From: Atrina japonica
Lineage: Eukaryota; Mollusca; Bivalvia; Pterioida; Pinnidae
Direction of reading: 5' to 3'
Length of the DNA: 64,000 bases
Assembly (NCBI GenBank): GCA_030159075.1
Contig: BROG01000237.1
Coordinates: forward strand, 593,001 to 657,000
The notes under the pieces were generated by a model. The model searched no databases and was not told the DNA's origin. It saw nothing but the letters and a program-made list of their open reading frames with translations. Position numbers and translations under genes: made by a program. Within the stretch, counting starts at the first letter, position 1, and every line of letters starts with the position of its first letter. Positions 1-13,377 of the stretch are shown in pieces.

Positions 1-309
1 ATTCCCTTGTTATAATTCCAAGCATTAACATGATTATTTTACAGGTTTAAGTTAGTTGATAATGATATATTGGAAATACACTACATTAGGTATTTGCATT
101 TGTTTTTCTATTTTTATAAAGTGTGTGTAAAATGACAACGTGTATTGTGTATTTATTGTTTGTAATGTCTAATTGAATTTTGTTTACATATCAATTTCCA
201 TACGCTAACTTGTTTTGATTTGATTTGGTCGGCAAGGAATAATTATTCGTCAGTGACACCTTACTCCATATCTGGATTCTTGTTTTTAGATATGGGTTCC
301 TTCGATATT
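1..309. other. Intergenic, possibly an ancient retroelement 3' fragment
   Basis: No gene seen. Positions about 226-290 resemble, with many changes, the conserved 3' end found at 45545, 49010 and 60340 (shared run gtgacacct and tctggatt). A short piece at about 535-565 (tttggtatctg) resembles the terminal part of the same element. Confidence 0.3.
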
Positions 310-1890
310 CACTGAGTTTGTTCAACATTCACCGTGTTTTTCTAAATATTAAACGGTTTACTTTTATATTCATAGTGCTACTTTAGTATTCATCGATTTT
401 GATTAATAATCACCGTGTGTGATCAATATTCACAGTGTGTGATCAATATTTTACCGAGTTAGTTCAATATTTTCTTTGTTAGTTCACTATTTTCAATATT
501 CGCCTTGTTTGTTAAATATTCACTGCGTTAGATCCTGAAGATTTATATTTTGGTATCTGTGATTCTATAGTCACTGTATTATTTCAGTATACACCGTGTC
601 TGATCAAAATACTTCGTGTCTGAACAATACACCATGTTTGGTAAATATTCAACGTGTCCGATCAATATACAGTGTTTGATCAATATTCAACGTGTCCGAT
701 CAATATACAGTGTTTGATCAGTATTCAACGTGTCCGATCAATATACAGTGTTTGATCAATATTCAACGTGTGTGATCAATATACAGTGTTTGATCAGTAT
801 TCAACGTGTCCGATCAATATACAGTGTTTGGTAAATATTCAACGTGTCCAATCAATAAACAGTGTTTGATCAATATTCAACGTGTCCGATCAATATACAG
901 TGTTTGATCAGTATTCAACGTGTCCGATCAATATACAGTGTTTGATCAATATTCAACGTATGTGATCAATATACAGTGTTTGATCAGTATTCAACGTGTG
1001 TGATCAATATACAGTGTTTGGTAAATATTCAACGTGTGTGATCAATATACAGTGTTTGATCAGTATTCAACGTGTCTGATCAATATACAGTGTTTGATCA
1101 ATATTCAACGTGTCCGATCAATATACAGTGTTTGATCAGTATTCAACGTGTCCGATCAATATACAGTGTTTGATCAATATTCAACGTGTGTGATCAATAT
1201 ACAGTGTTTGATCAGTATTCAACGTGTCCGATCAATATACAGTGTTTGGTAAATATTCAACGTGTCCGATCAATAAACAGTGTTTGATCAATATTCAACG
1301 TGTCCGATCAATATACAGTGTTTGATCAGTATTCAACGTGTCCGATCAATATACAGTGTTTGATCAATATTCAACGTGTGTGATCAATATACAGTGTTTG
1401 ATCAGTATTCAACGTGTGAGTGATCAATATACAGTGTTTGGTAAATATTCAACGTGTGTGATCAATATACAGTGTTTGATCAGTATTCAACGTGTCTGAT
1501 CAATATACAGTGTTTTATCAATATTCAACGTGTCCGATCAATATACAGTGTTTGATCAATATTCAAGATGTCCGATCAATATACAGTGTTTGATCAATAT
1601 TCAACGTGTGTGATCAATATACAGTGTTTGATCAGTATTCAACGTGTCCGATCAATATACAGTGTTTGATCAATATTCAACGTGTCCGATCAATATACAG
1701 TGTTTGATCAGTATTCAACGTGTCCGATCAATATACAGTGTTTGATCAAAGTACGCAATGTTTGATCAATATTCACCTTTTCTTATCAATATACACCGTA
1801 TCTGATCAATATATACCATGTTTGATCAAAATTCACCATGTTTGACCAATATTCATCGTTGCTTATCAATGTACACCGTGTCTGACCCAT
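310..1890. repeat. 38-bp satellite array (degenerate start, regular from about 600)
   Basis: The regular unit is made of two related half-units, roughly GTGTTTGATCAATATTCAAC and GTGTCCGATCAATATACA, giving a 38-bp period over about 30 copies from 650 to 1745. Almost every half-unit contains TGATCA or CGATCA. The left part (310-600) and right edge (1745-1888) are more diverged. No open reading frame. Confidence 0.92.
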
Positions 1891-1892
1891 AT

Positions 1893-2351
1893 GGAAAAAC
1901 ACCTGCTTTGTTTACAACATGGGCGCAGACATTTTGGACACCCAAAGTTGTGCGGAGGGTAAAATGAGCCCAGAGATCTGATTGGTCATTAAATCAAAAA
2001 ATTAGTTTTGCCATTAATAAGTGAAATTAAGGTGATAAAAAAGATACATGAATATTGGTAGTACTTTGGATATTATAGGGTTGACGGTTGAAAATTGAAA
2101 GGGAGGGGTCATATGAGAATAGATATTTTCCTTTGGTGCGGAATACTACGAGTTGTAAACAAGTGAAAATTTGAAGTAGAAATGCAACGGCAACCTATAC
2201 TTTTGATTGCATATTTTGTTATCAAAAATATTTATCTTTCAGCACAGGGTACTTATTTGACCCAGATTTAATAAACATGGGAGTGACAGTGACCTGAAGT
2301 TTTGTAAATTAGCATTGAGGCCTATGGGAAAATATTTGGTGGTGTCTGTCC
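1893..2351 (+). mobile_element. 459-bp MITE-like element, copy 1
   Basis: Bounded by imperfect terminal inverted repeats (GGAAAAACACCTG at left; the right end reads GGACAGACACCAC on the complement) and by ATAT on both sides. It is inserted in the satellite array, so the empty site can be read from neighbouring units (gaccaatatacacc), and this supports a 4-bp ATAT duplication. Non-coding. A near-identical inverted copy lies at 16257-16714. Superfamily unknown. Confidence 0.82.
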
Positions 2352-2357
2352 ATATAC

Positions 2358-2510
2358 ACCATGTTTGACCAATATTCATCGTTGATTAACAATGTACACC
2401 GTGTCTGACCAATATACACCATGTTTGATCAATATTCACCGTGGCTTATAAATGTACACCGTTTCTGATTAATATTCACCATGTTTGATCAATATTCACC
2501 ATGTACTGAA
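2358..2510. repeat. Right remainder of the satellite array
   Basis: Diverged units (caccatgtttgatcaatatt) continue after the inserted element, showing that the insertion split one array. A single stray unit also occurs near 3065-3083. Confidence 0.8.
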
Positions 2511-5500
2511 AACATTATTTGCCGTTACCAGTTTTGTATTTGTTCTTTTTTTATCTGTACGTCAGTTCACTCATTCACAGTATTCCGGAACTTTGATTTG
2601 ATACTGAAATCATAAATGTTTTAGAAATCACCACGTTATGTAAAAGTTTCTACTAAATGTTAGGTTTTCAGGTTGCGCAAATGGAATTTGTGTTGTGTTT
2701 ATCACCAGCGTAATTTGATATCTTCGTTTCTCTACTTAATAGTCAAGCATATTGAAAACCGAACCAGGAAGAAAGCATTTGTAAATGTCATGTCTAAAGG
2801 CAATATACGTTAAACGGTAGCCCAACTTATTTCAATTAAAATAATTAAAGATATCCGGCCTCTAATGATTTATAAGGTTTAAATGGAGACTGTCTTTAAG
2901 CTACGTCAATAACAATAAAGAGACTACACTAATGTTATTCTGGGTAACCCGTCTTGAGCTGAAAAGTATTTAGAAGGAACATGTAATATGCTGTGAAACC
3001 TTAAATATTTCACATATGAACGCTGTGAAAATTAGCATACTCTGTTTTATACAGGTTTTGTTGTATACACCGTGTCTGATCAATTGTCAGAGTTTATCAA
3101 TGCTGCAAACATATATTTGTCAATGTAACTGTACTGCTGTGAAACATCGAGCTGATAACTAATAATTTGGCAAAAGCTCCAAAAGAAATATAGTAATTGT
3201 GTCAAATCTGTCAAGTGTAAAAAGGTCATCGAGATTACATGGTATCGTTATCTGTTCTGTCTTTAAGTAGATTGAACACAAAAGAGCAGAACATGTAGTT
3301 ACTTTGATAAGAAATGATCAAAGGGTGATATCACAGTTCTGTTGGTCCTTATACAATCATACCTATAATGACACCACAGAATATTATGTTTATTAATAGA
3401 TATTTAATGACGAAACAAGGTATTTCATACCGTCGTACACGCTGTCGTTTATTGACTGGTATTCAAATATTGCTTTATAAATTTAATGACGAATACTTTG
3501 CATCGACAAACATTTAAATCGCTACCAGAAAGATTTTAATTCTCCATTGAAAGGTATAAACATAAAAGTGATTACCCATTCGGTGATCCGTCTTGTAATG
3601 TAAAAATATGGATAAATATAAGATCATTTGTACAAAAGAATAGATTATTTACTTGGGTCTTAGATATTAGAAATATGAAAAACGACATTACAGTATCTGT
3701 AATCCAATCAAAGTAAATACTTGGGTTCATATGTCAACTAGCATTTTACTTACGGAAATATAATTCCAATGTAACCATTTGATATCAGTTTGAATGATTG
3801 GGTCTCTGAATATATTTTCCTTATACGGTCTCTGAGTGAAAACGGAAAATCCAAACTTTTCTCAGAAGATGCAACATCAGTCATAAAAGTTCAGCTCAAG
3901 TAACATTGAATGATTCCTGATTAAAATTTAAATCAAATAAAAAAATTACAAAATTAAACATATTTGATCTGATATAGAGGATTGTTTATCTAATATGAAT
4001 GATGGCATCATTAGAGAAAAATAAAACTTACAGTAAGTTTTCTCAATATACAATGGCTTGTTTCATTTATACACTGAATCTATCTACAACTGATTTGGCT
4101 TCACATGATCTCAGAAGTAATGCTGTTCTCTGAAGTATAAAATCAATACAGCTTGATTTCTGCCACAACCCAAGGTACATTAACCATTATAAAAGTCTGT
4201 AAACTTAATAGCTAATGACAAATATCATAAAGGAGGTTTCCGTCATAATATGTCTTCAAATATCGAAGACGTTTCAAAATCACATTGTTAACTTTCCGTG
4301 AATCAAAACGATCTAAGCTTTGAAAGGAGAACATTTAATCATTTGTCGATAACAGCCATTTTCAGGGACTGGCAATTATCTTCAATTTCGCCTTCTTCTC
4401 GGCGAATTATTGTTTTTACATGCCAAGGAAACACCTTCCATAATGGCGGATATTGTTTGTATTTACATCAAACAAATCGATCTGAATTATATTTCTGAAT
4501 ACTGAAATGAGATATATATAAGATATCTTATATGAATAATAATTAAAACATAATGATTGTATTATATAATGTTTTTTTTTCAAAAAACCTCCTCTATATT
4601 GCCATGCTTTTCATGCAAAATCATTGCAAAAATAAATTGCAAATCATTGCAAAAATGAATTGCAATGAAAACTTAATGAATAATAATAATAATAATAATA
4701 ATAATTATAATAATAACAATGTTTATTTATCTAATTATTATTATCATTATTATTATTATTATAATTATTATTATTATTGTTATTATTTATTATTATTATT
4801 ATAGAATGATAACAAATATAGTTCTAATCCTTCAAAGTACCGGATGCCATTGTGTTCACAACATTTCATATGTGGTATGATTATTATGAATATCCCATGT
4901 AGAAGGTTAGTTTATGATTCAATTCAAAATATTATGTTCTTTCGTACTGTAAATTGCATTGCTTCTGTAATTTGTAACAGATATTTACAAGATTAATCTA
5001 AATTTGTACAATAAATGTACTCGTAAAACTATTAAAGCTATTGATATTTCACTCTGTCCATAAACAGTACGTCGTAATACAGAACCAAACCATGGATATA
5101 TCATTTTGGGGATACAACATGTTATCAACTGGACAGCTTTCTTCATTGTCGTTAAGTATATGATTTACCTTATCATAACACTAAAGATAAACGTTTTATA
5201 AGGTACTTAAGTCTGATGTAGAGACTTGGGTTGTCGATTGCCAGAGTCAAAGCTATGAGGTTATTCTAGCATGTCTAATTCTCCTAACGGTTAAATATAA
5301 TCGAATTGTTGATTGGGTTACGTGGTTCAGTGGTTGTATACATATATTAATGCCTATATACCTGGGAGCCTGTGAAATACATTGACAAGCTGTGAACTTC
5401 AATCTTAACGTGCTATTTGTATCAATAAGAGATTCATTTTACAGCCACTGAAACCCTGTTACAAGAGATCTGTTATATTTGGCGACGTGGACGTACACGG

Positions 5501-6730
5501 ATATCTACTTTGATTTAATTAAATATTATTTCAGCATGCAATGATCGGACTCTCATTGGAATTTCTTGCTGTTCTTTTCAAACTAGTGGAAAACGACGGA
5601 GAATATTGGGAAATGTAAGGTGAGATTAGTTTTCTCTGTAAATTTATCTCGAATTTTAAAATGCTGTAATTGGTATTTCAATTGTATATCTAAAATATAT
5701 ACATATCAAATTCATAAGGTTTTTCATATAAAAAACTCAAATTTAATGTCAGAACACGCATTCAAAAGCACATAGCAAACTTAAGCAAAAACATCCACAC
5801 TTTTATTTATCTTTGTATAATTCTCAGGTGAAAGTAGAATTTATTTTATTAGATGAAACAAAATGCGTTTGGACGTACAGTATTTCATGTCGTTTTAAAC
5901 ATGAATTGGCTGGTTCTAAACATGTGTAGATAATCGATCCGTATACCTTCAAACATTGATAACCTTGCTTTTATCTATCTAATTCTATAATTCAGACTTT
6001 CATCCGAGTATTTTTCTTTACTTTTCAATATCTTTCAATGAAGAAAGCGACCTGTAAAATCGCTATACAGTTTTGACAGAAACATTTCATGGGTCTCAAA
6101 ACGAAATACAATACATACGGGTGTAATACAATATTCAAGTAGTAGGATTATAAATCGTTATTTTTAATCACATGAACATGTTTGGGTGTTTAAAATTTAT
6201 TCTCGCCATACAGTTCATTTAGATGGTCTTTAAATCTCAGCTCTCCCGTTATATCAATGTTGTGATCAAAGTTTATTGTTAGAAATGTGCGTTATCTGCC
6301 TGTTTTATTAAGGTACATCGCTTTACACAATTATACCTCAGAACTACGTGATGCCAGAATTGACATCGGTCAGGCTCGACGACTAGGCTGTTTAAATACA
6401 GATGTCACAAATATACAAAATTCTATAATCGTATCATTCTTACAAAGAAACTTTACCGATACAATGCCAATAACGTTTACATGTAACGCAACAAAACTAT
6501 TTGAACACGGCTAATGAGTCTAAACGGATTTTGGTACGCCATTTTGGGATGTCAAAATTAAAATTTCATTGAAGAGAAGGAATGTTTATACATTTGAAAA
6601 TTAAGTAATAGATTGATATTTGATTTTAAGCAAATGTTTCTCATATAAATATTCATGATATTTGTATATCTAAAATATACAGTTTATATCACTGTAATTT
6701 ATCTGTAATACAAATGTAAATCATTATATC
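2511..6730. other. Intergenic, no gene seen
   Basis: AT-rich sequence with only short, non-conserved open frames. It contains the trinucleotide tract at 4681-4802; nothing else was recognised. Confidence 0.6.
4681..4802. repeat. (AAT)n followed by (TTA)n microsatellite
   Basis: An AAT-rich run (4681-4713) is followed by TTA/ATT-rich runs to 4802. The two halves are complementary, so the tract could fold back on itself. Confidence 0.85.
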
Positions 6731-6734
6731 TATC

Positions 6735-6765
6735 ATTCCATCCATCCATCCATCCATCCATCCAC
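6735..6765. repeat. (CATC)n microsatellite
   Basis: About seven CATC/TCCA units in a row. Confidence 0.85.
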
Positions 6766-7074
6766 CCTCCTCACACACACGCGTATTAAAACTATGTATA
6801 CATTGTTTAAAAATTTCATGTTTATTTTACAACATTGACCATAAATACAAAACTTACAGAGTTCAGTATTGATATGTAATGTATTAGCGAACACAATGCT
6901 ACCTTTCATAGTAAACACTAGATTTATCAGCTTTGTATATAGCTAGTACTATGTTCCCCGTCATCTAAACTCTTACAAACCTTGTTCTGTTTTTCTCATT
7001 TTCTCAACTTTTTATAGCTGTAATATAAAAATACACCATAAATCTTCAGGATGTCAAGGATACTATAGACAAAT

Positions 7075-7250
7075 CTAGTGAATATTGGACAACCAAAGAC
7101 TTCTGGAAATCCAGAAGTGGGATGAGGTGTCATGGAGAAGTAAGCATCCCCCTGTTGACCGGTTACACCCACCGTGACTCCATAGTCAAATACAAATCAA
7201 ATAAGTGGAGGAGAAATTCTCGTCACAATAGGTACAGGCCACTCAACAAC
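7075..7250 (-). mobile_element. Retroelement 3' end, truncated copy
   Basis: On the minus strand it matches the conserved 3' region at 49180-49330 and 60530-60640: the blocks for a gtgggatcaggtgccatgg-type run, ccggttacacccacc and cgtcacaatag-type runs occur in order. No coding part remains. Confidence 0.7.
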
Positions 7251-7256
7251 CTCTTT

Positions 7257-7459
7257 TTCCTAAACCTTTATATGTCTTCATTAGACAACTTTCATTTTCC
7301 TAAACCTTTATATGTCTTCATTAGACAACTTTCATTTTCCTTAACTTTTATATGTCTTCATTAGACAACTTTCATTTTCCTTAACTTTTATATGTCTTCA
7401 TTAGACAACTTTCATTTTCCTAAACCTTTATATGTCTTCATTAGACAACTTTCATTATC
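7257..7459. repeat. 40-bp minisatellite, five copies
   Basis: The unit begins TAAACCTTTATATGTCTTCA and continues with a TTAGACAACTTTCATTTTCC half. Five tandem copies differ only at a few positions. Confidence 0.93.
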
Positions 7460-8365
7460 TAGAGTCTGATAGAGCAAGTCATCCTCATTTTCTGAATTAT
7501 TTAAACTTTATATAATTGGTTTTGTAATTGGGTTTTGTAAACTACATGTATTGCAATCGGGTTTTTCTCATCTAAATTTCATACTACAGCTATTATTATT
7601 TTACAAAATGATTACCTTATAAAATGCCAGTATGTCTCTATATATCTGTGTGTTGTTGTCTTTATTTATTTTTGGATATTTAAATATAATACTTACGTCG
7701 TGATTATTTTGATATTCAATATACCCAGACTGTACGTTCACTGTTGTCTTCATTTATCTTGTACTACTATCGTTACTTAACAAGAATTGCGGTTTTCATA
7801 TACCATATTCTCTATCTTGATACGACCAGTTGCATCTCGTATAGTTTGGACTGCTTACTTAAGTAATGTTTCTGTTTTGATAAAGCCAGTGCTATACTAC
7901 TTGATATCTCCAGTACAATGCCTTGATATACCCAGTACTGCTGTCTAGATATATATAGTACTGTTGCCTTGATATACTTAGTACTACTGTCTTGATATAG
8001 CCAGTACAATTGCCTAGTTAGTAATGTTGCCTTAATATACCCAGTACTGCTGTTAGATATAGCCAGTACAATTGCCTAGTTAGTAATGTTGCCTTGATAT
8101 ACCCAGTACTACTGTCTTGATATAGCCAGTACAATTGCCTAGTTAGTAATGTTGCCTTGATATACCCAGTACTACTGTCTTGATATAGCCAGTACAATTG
8201 CCTAGTTAGTAATGTTGCCTTGATATACCCAGTACTGCTGTATTGATATATATAGTATTGTTGTCTTGAAGTACCCAGTACTGCTGTCTAGATAAACATA
8301 GTATTGTTGTCTTGAAGTATCCAGTACTGCTGTATTGATATATATATATATAGTACTGTTGTCAT

Positions 8366-9013
8366 GAAATATCCAGTACTGCTGTCTAGATATAGCCTAT
8401 ACAATTGCCTAGTCAGTAATGTTGTTTTGATATACCCAGTATGGTGTCTTGACATATATAGTACTGTTGTCTTGAAATATCCAGTACTGCTGTCTAGATA
8501 TAGCCTATACAATTGCCTAGTCAGTAATGTTGTTTTGATATACCCAGTATGGTGTCTTGACATATATAGTACTGTTGTCTTGAAATATCCAGTACTGCTG
8601 TCTAGATATAGCCTATACAATTGCCTAGTCAGTAATGTTGTTTTGATATACCCAGTATGGTGTCTTGACATATATAGTACTGTTGTCTTGAAATATCCAG
8701 TACTGCTGTCTAGATATAGCCTATACAATTGCCTAGTCAGTAATGTTGTTTTGATATACCCAGTATGGTGTCTTGACATATATAGTACTGTTGTCTTGAA
8801 ATATCCAGTACTGCTGTCTAGATATAGCCTATACAATTGCCTAGTCAGTAATGTTGTCTTGATATACCCAATATGCTGTCTTGATATATATAGTTCTGTT
8901 GTCTTGAAATATCCAGTACTGCTGTCTAGATATAGCCTATACAATTGCCTAGTCAGTAATGTTGTCTTGATGTACCCAGTATGCTGTCTTGACATATATA
9001 GTACTGTTGTCTT
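8366..9013. repeat. 108-bp higher-order repeat, six copies
   Basis: GAAATATCCAGTACTGCTG recurs at 8366, 8474, 8582, 8690, 8798 and 8906, exactly 108 bp apart. The copies are nearly identical, more so than the surrounding basic units. Confidence 0.93.
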
Positions 9014-10129
9014 GAAATACCCAGTATGCTGTCTTGACATATATAGTACTGTTGTCTTGAAATACCCAGTATGCTGTCTTGACATATATAGTACTGTTGT
9101 CTTGAAACACCCAGTAATGTTGTCTTGCTATATTCAGAACTGCTGTCTTAATATACCCAGTACTGTTGACTATAGATAAAGTCAGTACAATTCCCTAGTC
9201 AGAACTGCTGTCTTATTATACTCAGTATTGCTGTCTATATTTAGTCAGTATAATTGTCTAGTCAGTACTGCTGTCTTGATATACCCTGTACTACTGATTT
9301 GATATACCTAGTACTGTTGACTTGATATACCCAGTACTGCTATTTAGATACAGCCAGCACAATTGCCTAGTCAGAACTGCTGAATTGATATACCCAGTAC
9401 TGCAGTCTTGATATAGCAAGTACTATTGTCTTGATATACCTAGTACTGTTGACTTGATATACTTAGTACTGCTGTCTTGATATACCCAGTACTGCTATTT
9501 AGATACAGCCATCACAATTGCCTAGTCAGAATTGCTGACTTGATATACCCAGTACTGCTATTTAGATACAGCCATCACAATTGCCTAGTCAGAATTGCTG
9601 ACTTGATATACCCAGTACTGCAGTCTTGATATAGCAAGTACTATTGTCTTGATATACCCAGTACTGTTGTCTAGATAGTCAGTCTAGACAGAGTAGTCAG
9701 TACGGCTGTCTTGGTATATCCAATACAGTTGTCTTGATATACCCATTACTGTTGTCTAGATATAGTCAGTATAATTGCCTAGTCAGTACTGGTGTCTTAA
9801 TATACCCACTACTGTTGTTTTGATATACTCAATACTGCTGTATTGTTGCTTAGATAAAGTCAGTATAATTGCCTAGTCAGCAATGCTGTCTTAGTACCAT
9901 TGTCTGGATATACCCAGTGCTGTTGTCTAGATAGTCAGTATTATAGCCTAGTCAGTACTCCTGTCTTGATATACCCCGTAATGTTGTCTAGGTATAGTCA
10001 GTATAGTTACCTAATCAATACTGATGTCTTGATATACCCAGTACTGTTAAACTGATGTTTAGATAGTCAATAAAAATGCCTATTCAATACTGCTGTCTTT
10101 ACATACCCAGTACTGCTGTCTTGAATTGC

Positions 10130-10535
10130 CCTATACTGTTGTCTTGATATACCAAGCACTGTTGTCTTTGAATATCCAGCACTGTTGTCTTGATATACCA
10201 AGCACTGTTGTTTTTGAATATCCAGCACTGTTGTCTTGATATACCAAGCACTGTTGTCTTTGAATATCCAGCACTGTTGTCTTGATATACCAAGCACTGT
10301 TGTCTTTGACTATCCAGTACTGTTGTCTTGATATACCAAATACTGCTGTCTTTGAATATCCAGCACTGTTGTCTTGATATACCAAGCACTGGTGTCTTTG
10401 AATATCCAGCACTGTTGTCTTGATATACCAAGCACTGGTGTCTTTGACTATCCAGCACTGTTGTCTTGATATACCAAGCACTGGTGTCTTTGAATATCCA
10501 GTACTGTTGTCTTGATATACCAAATACTGCTGTCT
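10130..10535. repeat. 46-bp higher-order repeat
   Basis: Alternating 23-bp units, GTCTTGATATACCAAGCACT type and GTCTTTGAATATCCAGCACT type, give a 46-bp dimer repeated about nine times. Confidence 0.9.
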
Positions 10536-11175
10536 TGATATAGCCAGACACTGTTTTCTTGTAATACCCAGTACTGCTGTCGTAATAGTTAGCATTGCTG
10601 TCGTGATATAACCAGTATCACTGCCTTAATATAGCCAGTATAATTGCCTAGTCAGTACTGCTGTTGTTTTGATAAAACCAGTACTGCTGTCTTGATATAA
10701 CCAGTACAATTGCCTAGAGTCAGTACTGCTGTCTTGATATACCCAAAACTGTTGTCTTAATATATCCATTACTGCTGTCTTGATATAGCCAGACACTGTT
10801 TTCTTGTAATACCCAGCACTGCTGTCGTAATAGTTAGTATTGCTGATATAGTCAGTACAACTGCCTAGTCAGTACTGCTGCCTTAATATAACCAGTACTG
10901 CTGTCTTGATATAGTCAATATCATTGCCTAGTCAGTACTGCTGTCTTAATGTGACCAGTACTGCTGTCTTGATATAGTCAATACAATTGCCTAGTCAGTA
11001 CTGCTGTCTTAATATGACCAGTACTGCTGTCTTGATATACCCCAAACTGTTGTCTTAATATATCCAGTATTGCTGTGTTGATATACCTAGTACTGCTATC
11101 TTGTAATACCCAGTACAGCTGTCTTGATATATCCAATAATGTAGTCTTGAAATTACCAGATATATGATATATGAT

Positions 11176-13377
11176 ATATCCAATAATGTATTCTTGAAAT
11201 TTCGAAATAGAAAACTTTCCCCGGAAGATTTTAAACATAGAAAATCTCGCCCCGGAAGGAATACTATATAGAAAACATTCCCCCGTGCGAAGTTTTTCTA
11301 TCTAGAGAATATTCCCTCTTTTTTAGAAAATGTTCCCCAGGAAATTTTTCTATATAGAAAAACTTTACTCCTCAAACCTGAGTCTATTAATAAATGTGTT
11401 CACTGATTATTTCAAAATATAATTTACTATGAAAACATATACTGAGTGTAAATCACACATGCTTCCAGATTTGAATTTATGAGAGATGCTCCTACTTACT
11501 TTGAAACGGTCTAATAAGAAACTTTTTCACTAATTTTATTAAAACTTATGAGAGACGGTTTTACATATTCTGAGTTTAATAATATATGTACTATAAAATC
11601 TATTTTTTTAAAAAAAGACCCTAAAATTATGCTGGTAAATCATTTTATGTCTTAATTAGTCACATACTGAGCCAATGAAATATGCATTGTCGGTACTTTT
11701 GAGTTTAAGATTAAATCAGCTAAGGAAAAATCAGTTGATTAAAAGTTGATGATACAAAAAGAAAATTGAATGCGGTGACTGAAATAAACAGTTAATCTTA
11801 ATATCAACCACCACCGATAACTGTGTAAATTGCACACTTTGTTTTTGCACTGCATGCATAATGATATTGAATCCTACTGGATGATAGTTTTAAAAAAAAC
11901 ATTTATCTATTGCTGACATAAACGTCAAACCTATAACGGACAGGTGGAAAAGTTTTCTATGCAAAGAAGGCGGAATGAATTCTACATAGAAAACTTTCGC
12001 CATGGGGGAAGCTTTATTTCTATACAGAATACTTTCCGGGTGGGATTTTTCTTCTGGTGATGGTTTTCTATATGGCACTGGTTACTGCCCTTATACGAAA
12101 ATAAGACTGTTGTCCATATCCCTCTTATAGAAAAATCCATATAACCTGGCGGGATGGAGTCTTGTGTACCCTTTCTTTAAATTTAGGTAATAAAGCATCA
12201 CATTAAAATTCCTATTTGTCACCATACATAAGAGAGTATCCAGTGAGGAATAAAACGTTTTCCCCCTGCAGTTTGTCATAACCGAAAAGCCAGTAGAATC
12301 ATCCGTATTATGATCAAAAGGTTACTCTGCCCTGCAATCTTATGTGAATCGGACAGTATCTGATAAACAGTAATAGGTCGCTGGAACCACATGTGCCTAA
12401 TCTGTTGAGTAAACTCGATATATTAATATAACAATGACTTTAATCCCAAACTTATTATTTGGTAATAAAGTATTTTCTGCTTCCCGTCTTCATTTTACTC
12501 AAGCAGCAACGCTTTGATAGGTCAGCTATTTATTATTCAGTAAATAATGTTTCATTGAAACACGTTCAGTTATTAGCTTTGGTAAGATAAAAATTCAATT
12601 ATATCGCTAAATCCTATATAAATGATATGACGATATCTGTATTTAATTTATGTTTAAGTTTGTCAATAACACTGACCTAATAACAAACACCAGAATTAAT
12701 AGTATTAAGTGTAGTAAATGGTCTCGAATTTAAATCGACAGCTAAATGGGCCCTGGTAAAATCATAAAATCATAAATGTAAATTGAAAATGATTCTTCAA
12801 ATTATACATACACCAGTTAAAAAGAAAATGGGATGAAATATGAAGGATCAAGGCCAAACTAGCTCGTTAACATTTAAATATCAATGCTAATTTACACCAA
12901 TTGATCTTGATGGTAAAACACTTAATTAAATAGCGTCTAGGATGAAATAACATAAACGTCATCGCTCGACTTACAGAAAATCAAAGGACGTTTACCGCGT
13001 AAGGTAGCATTGACAGGGACGTCTTGAGATTTGTACAGTATATAAAAGTTATTTATCTTGTTCATACTGTGATGCAAACGATATGACACTATGCGTTAAA
13101 TTCTCTTTAATCATAGCAATATCCTCATCTTAAATAATTACATCTAAATGTAATATTGAAGAATGACATAATTACACCATCATGCAATATTGAGCTATAA
13201 TTTTTAACACGTACATGGATAATTTATCATTTTATATAACTATTAACGATACCAAAGTTAAACATGGGAGTCTAAAATAAATGCTGAAGACGATCGTTTC
13301 TGTTAATAAGATTTCATCAGTTGCTTACCAACATCACACTTTATTTCACTTGATTACCCAGTGAGTTAAACGCGAAG
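11176..13377. other. Intergenic with a diffuse repeat; no gene seen
   Basis: At 11195-11385 and 11930-12080 a degenerate motif (tatagaaaac then a C-rich ttcccc run) recurs in both orientations. Positions 12217-12276 share about 60 bp with 58121-58181 (gtcaccatacataagagag). The rest (12300-13244) shows nothing recognisable. Confidence 0.55.
13245..13325 (-). repeat. Hammerhead-like dispersed repeat, copy D
   Basis: On the minus strand: CTGATGA (13320-13314), 13 nt, GAAA (13300-13297), CGATCG, TC. The stem II and stem I positions do not pair well, so this looks like a decayed copy of the motif at 30375. Confidence 0.5.

Larger units (their letters stand above)
7810..11175. repeat. Large minisatellite field based on a 22-23-bp unit
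   Basis: The basic unit resembles CAGTACTGCTGTCTTGATAT followed by ACC, varied along 3.4 kb, and interleaved with a second motif (acaattgcctagtcag). Several higher-order periods occur: 63 bp (7980-8225), 108 bp (8366-9013) and 46 bp (10130-10535). The long open frames here exist because periods are multiples of three or stop codons are rare in the unit. They are not genes. Confidence 0.92.

Noticed and set aside
600..1890. CRISPR-like regular repeat
   Set aside because: Units are contiguous with no unique spacers, and the DNA is clearly eukaryotic.
8288..9179. Open frames of 265 and 271 codons on opposite strands
   Set aside because: They exist because the 108-bp repeat is a multiple of three and free of stops; the peptides are exact repeats with no family resemblance.
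10067..10595. Three overlapping minus-strand open frames (76-154 codons)
   Set aside because: Product of the 46-bp repeat, open in all three frames of one strand, which real genes do not show.
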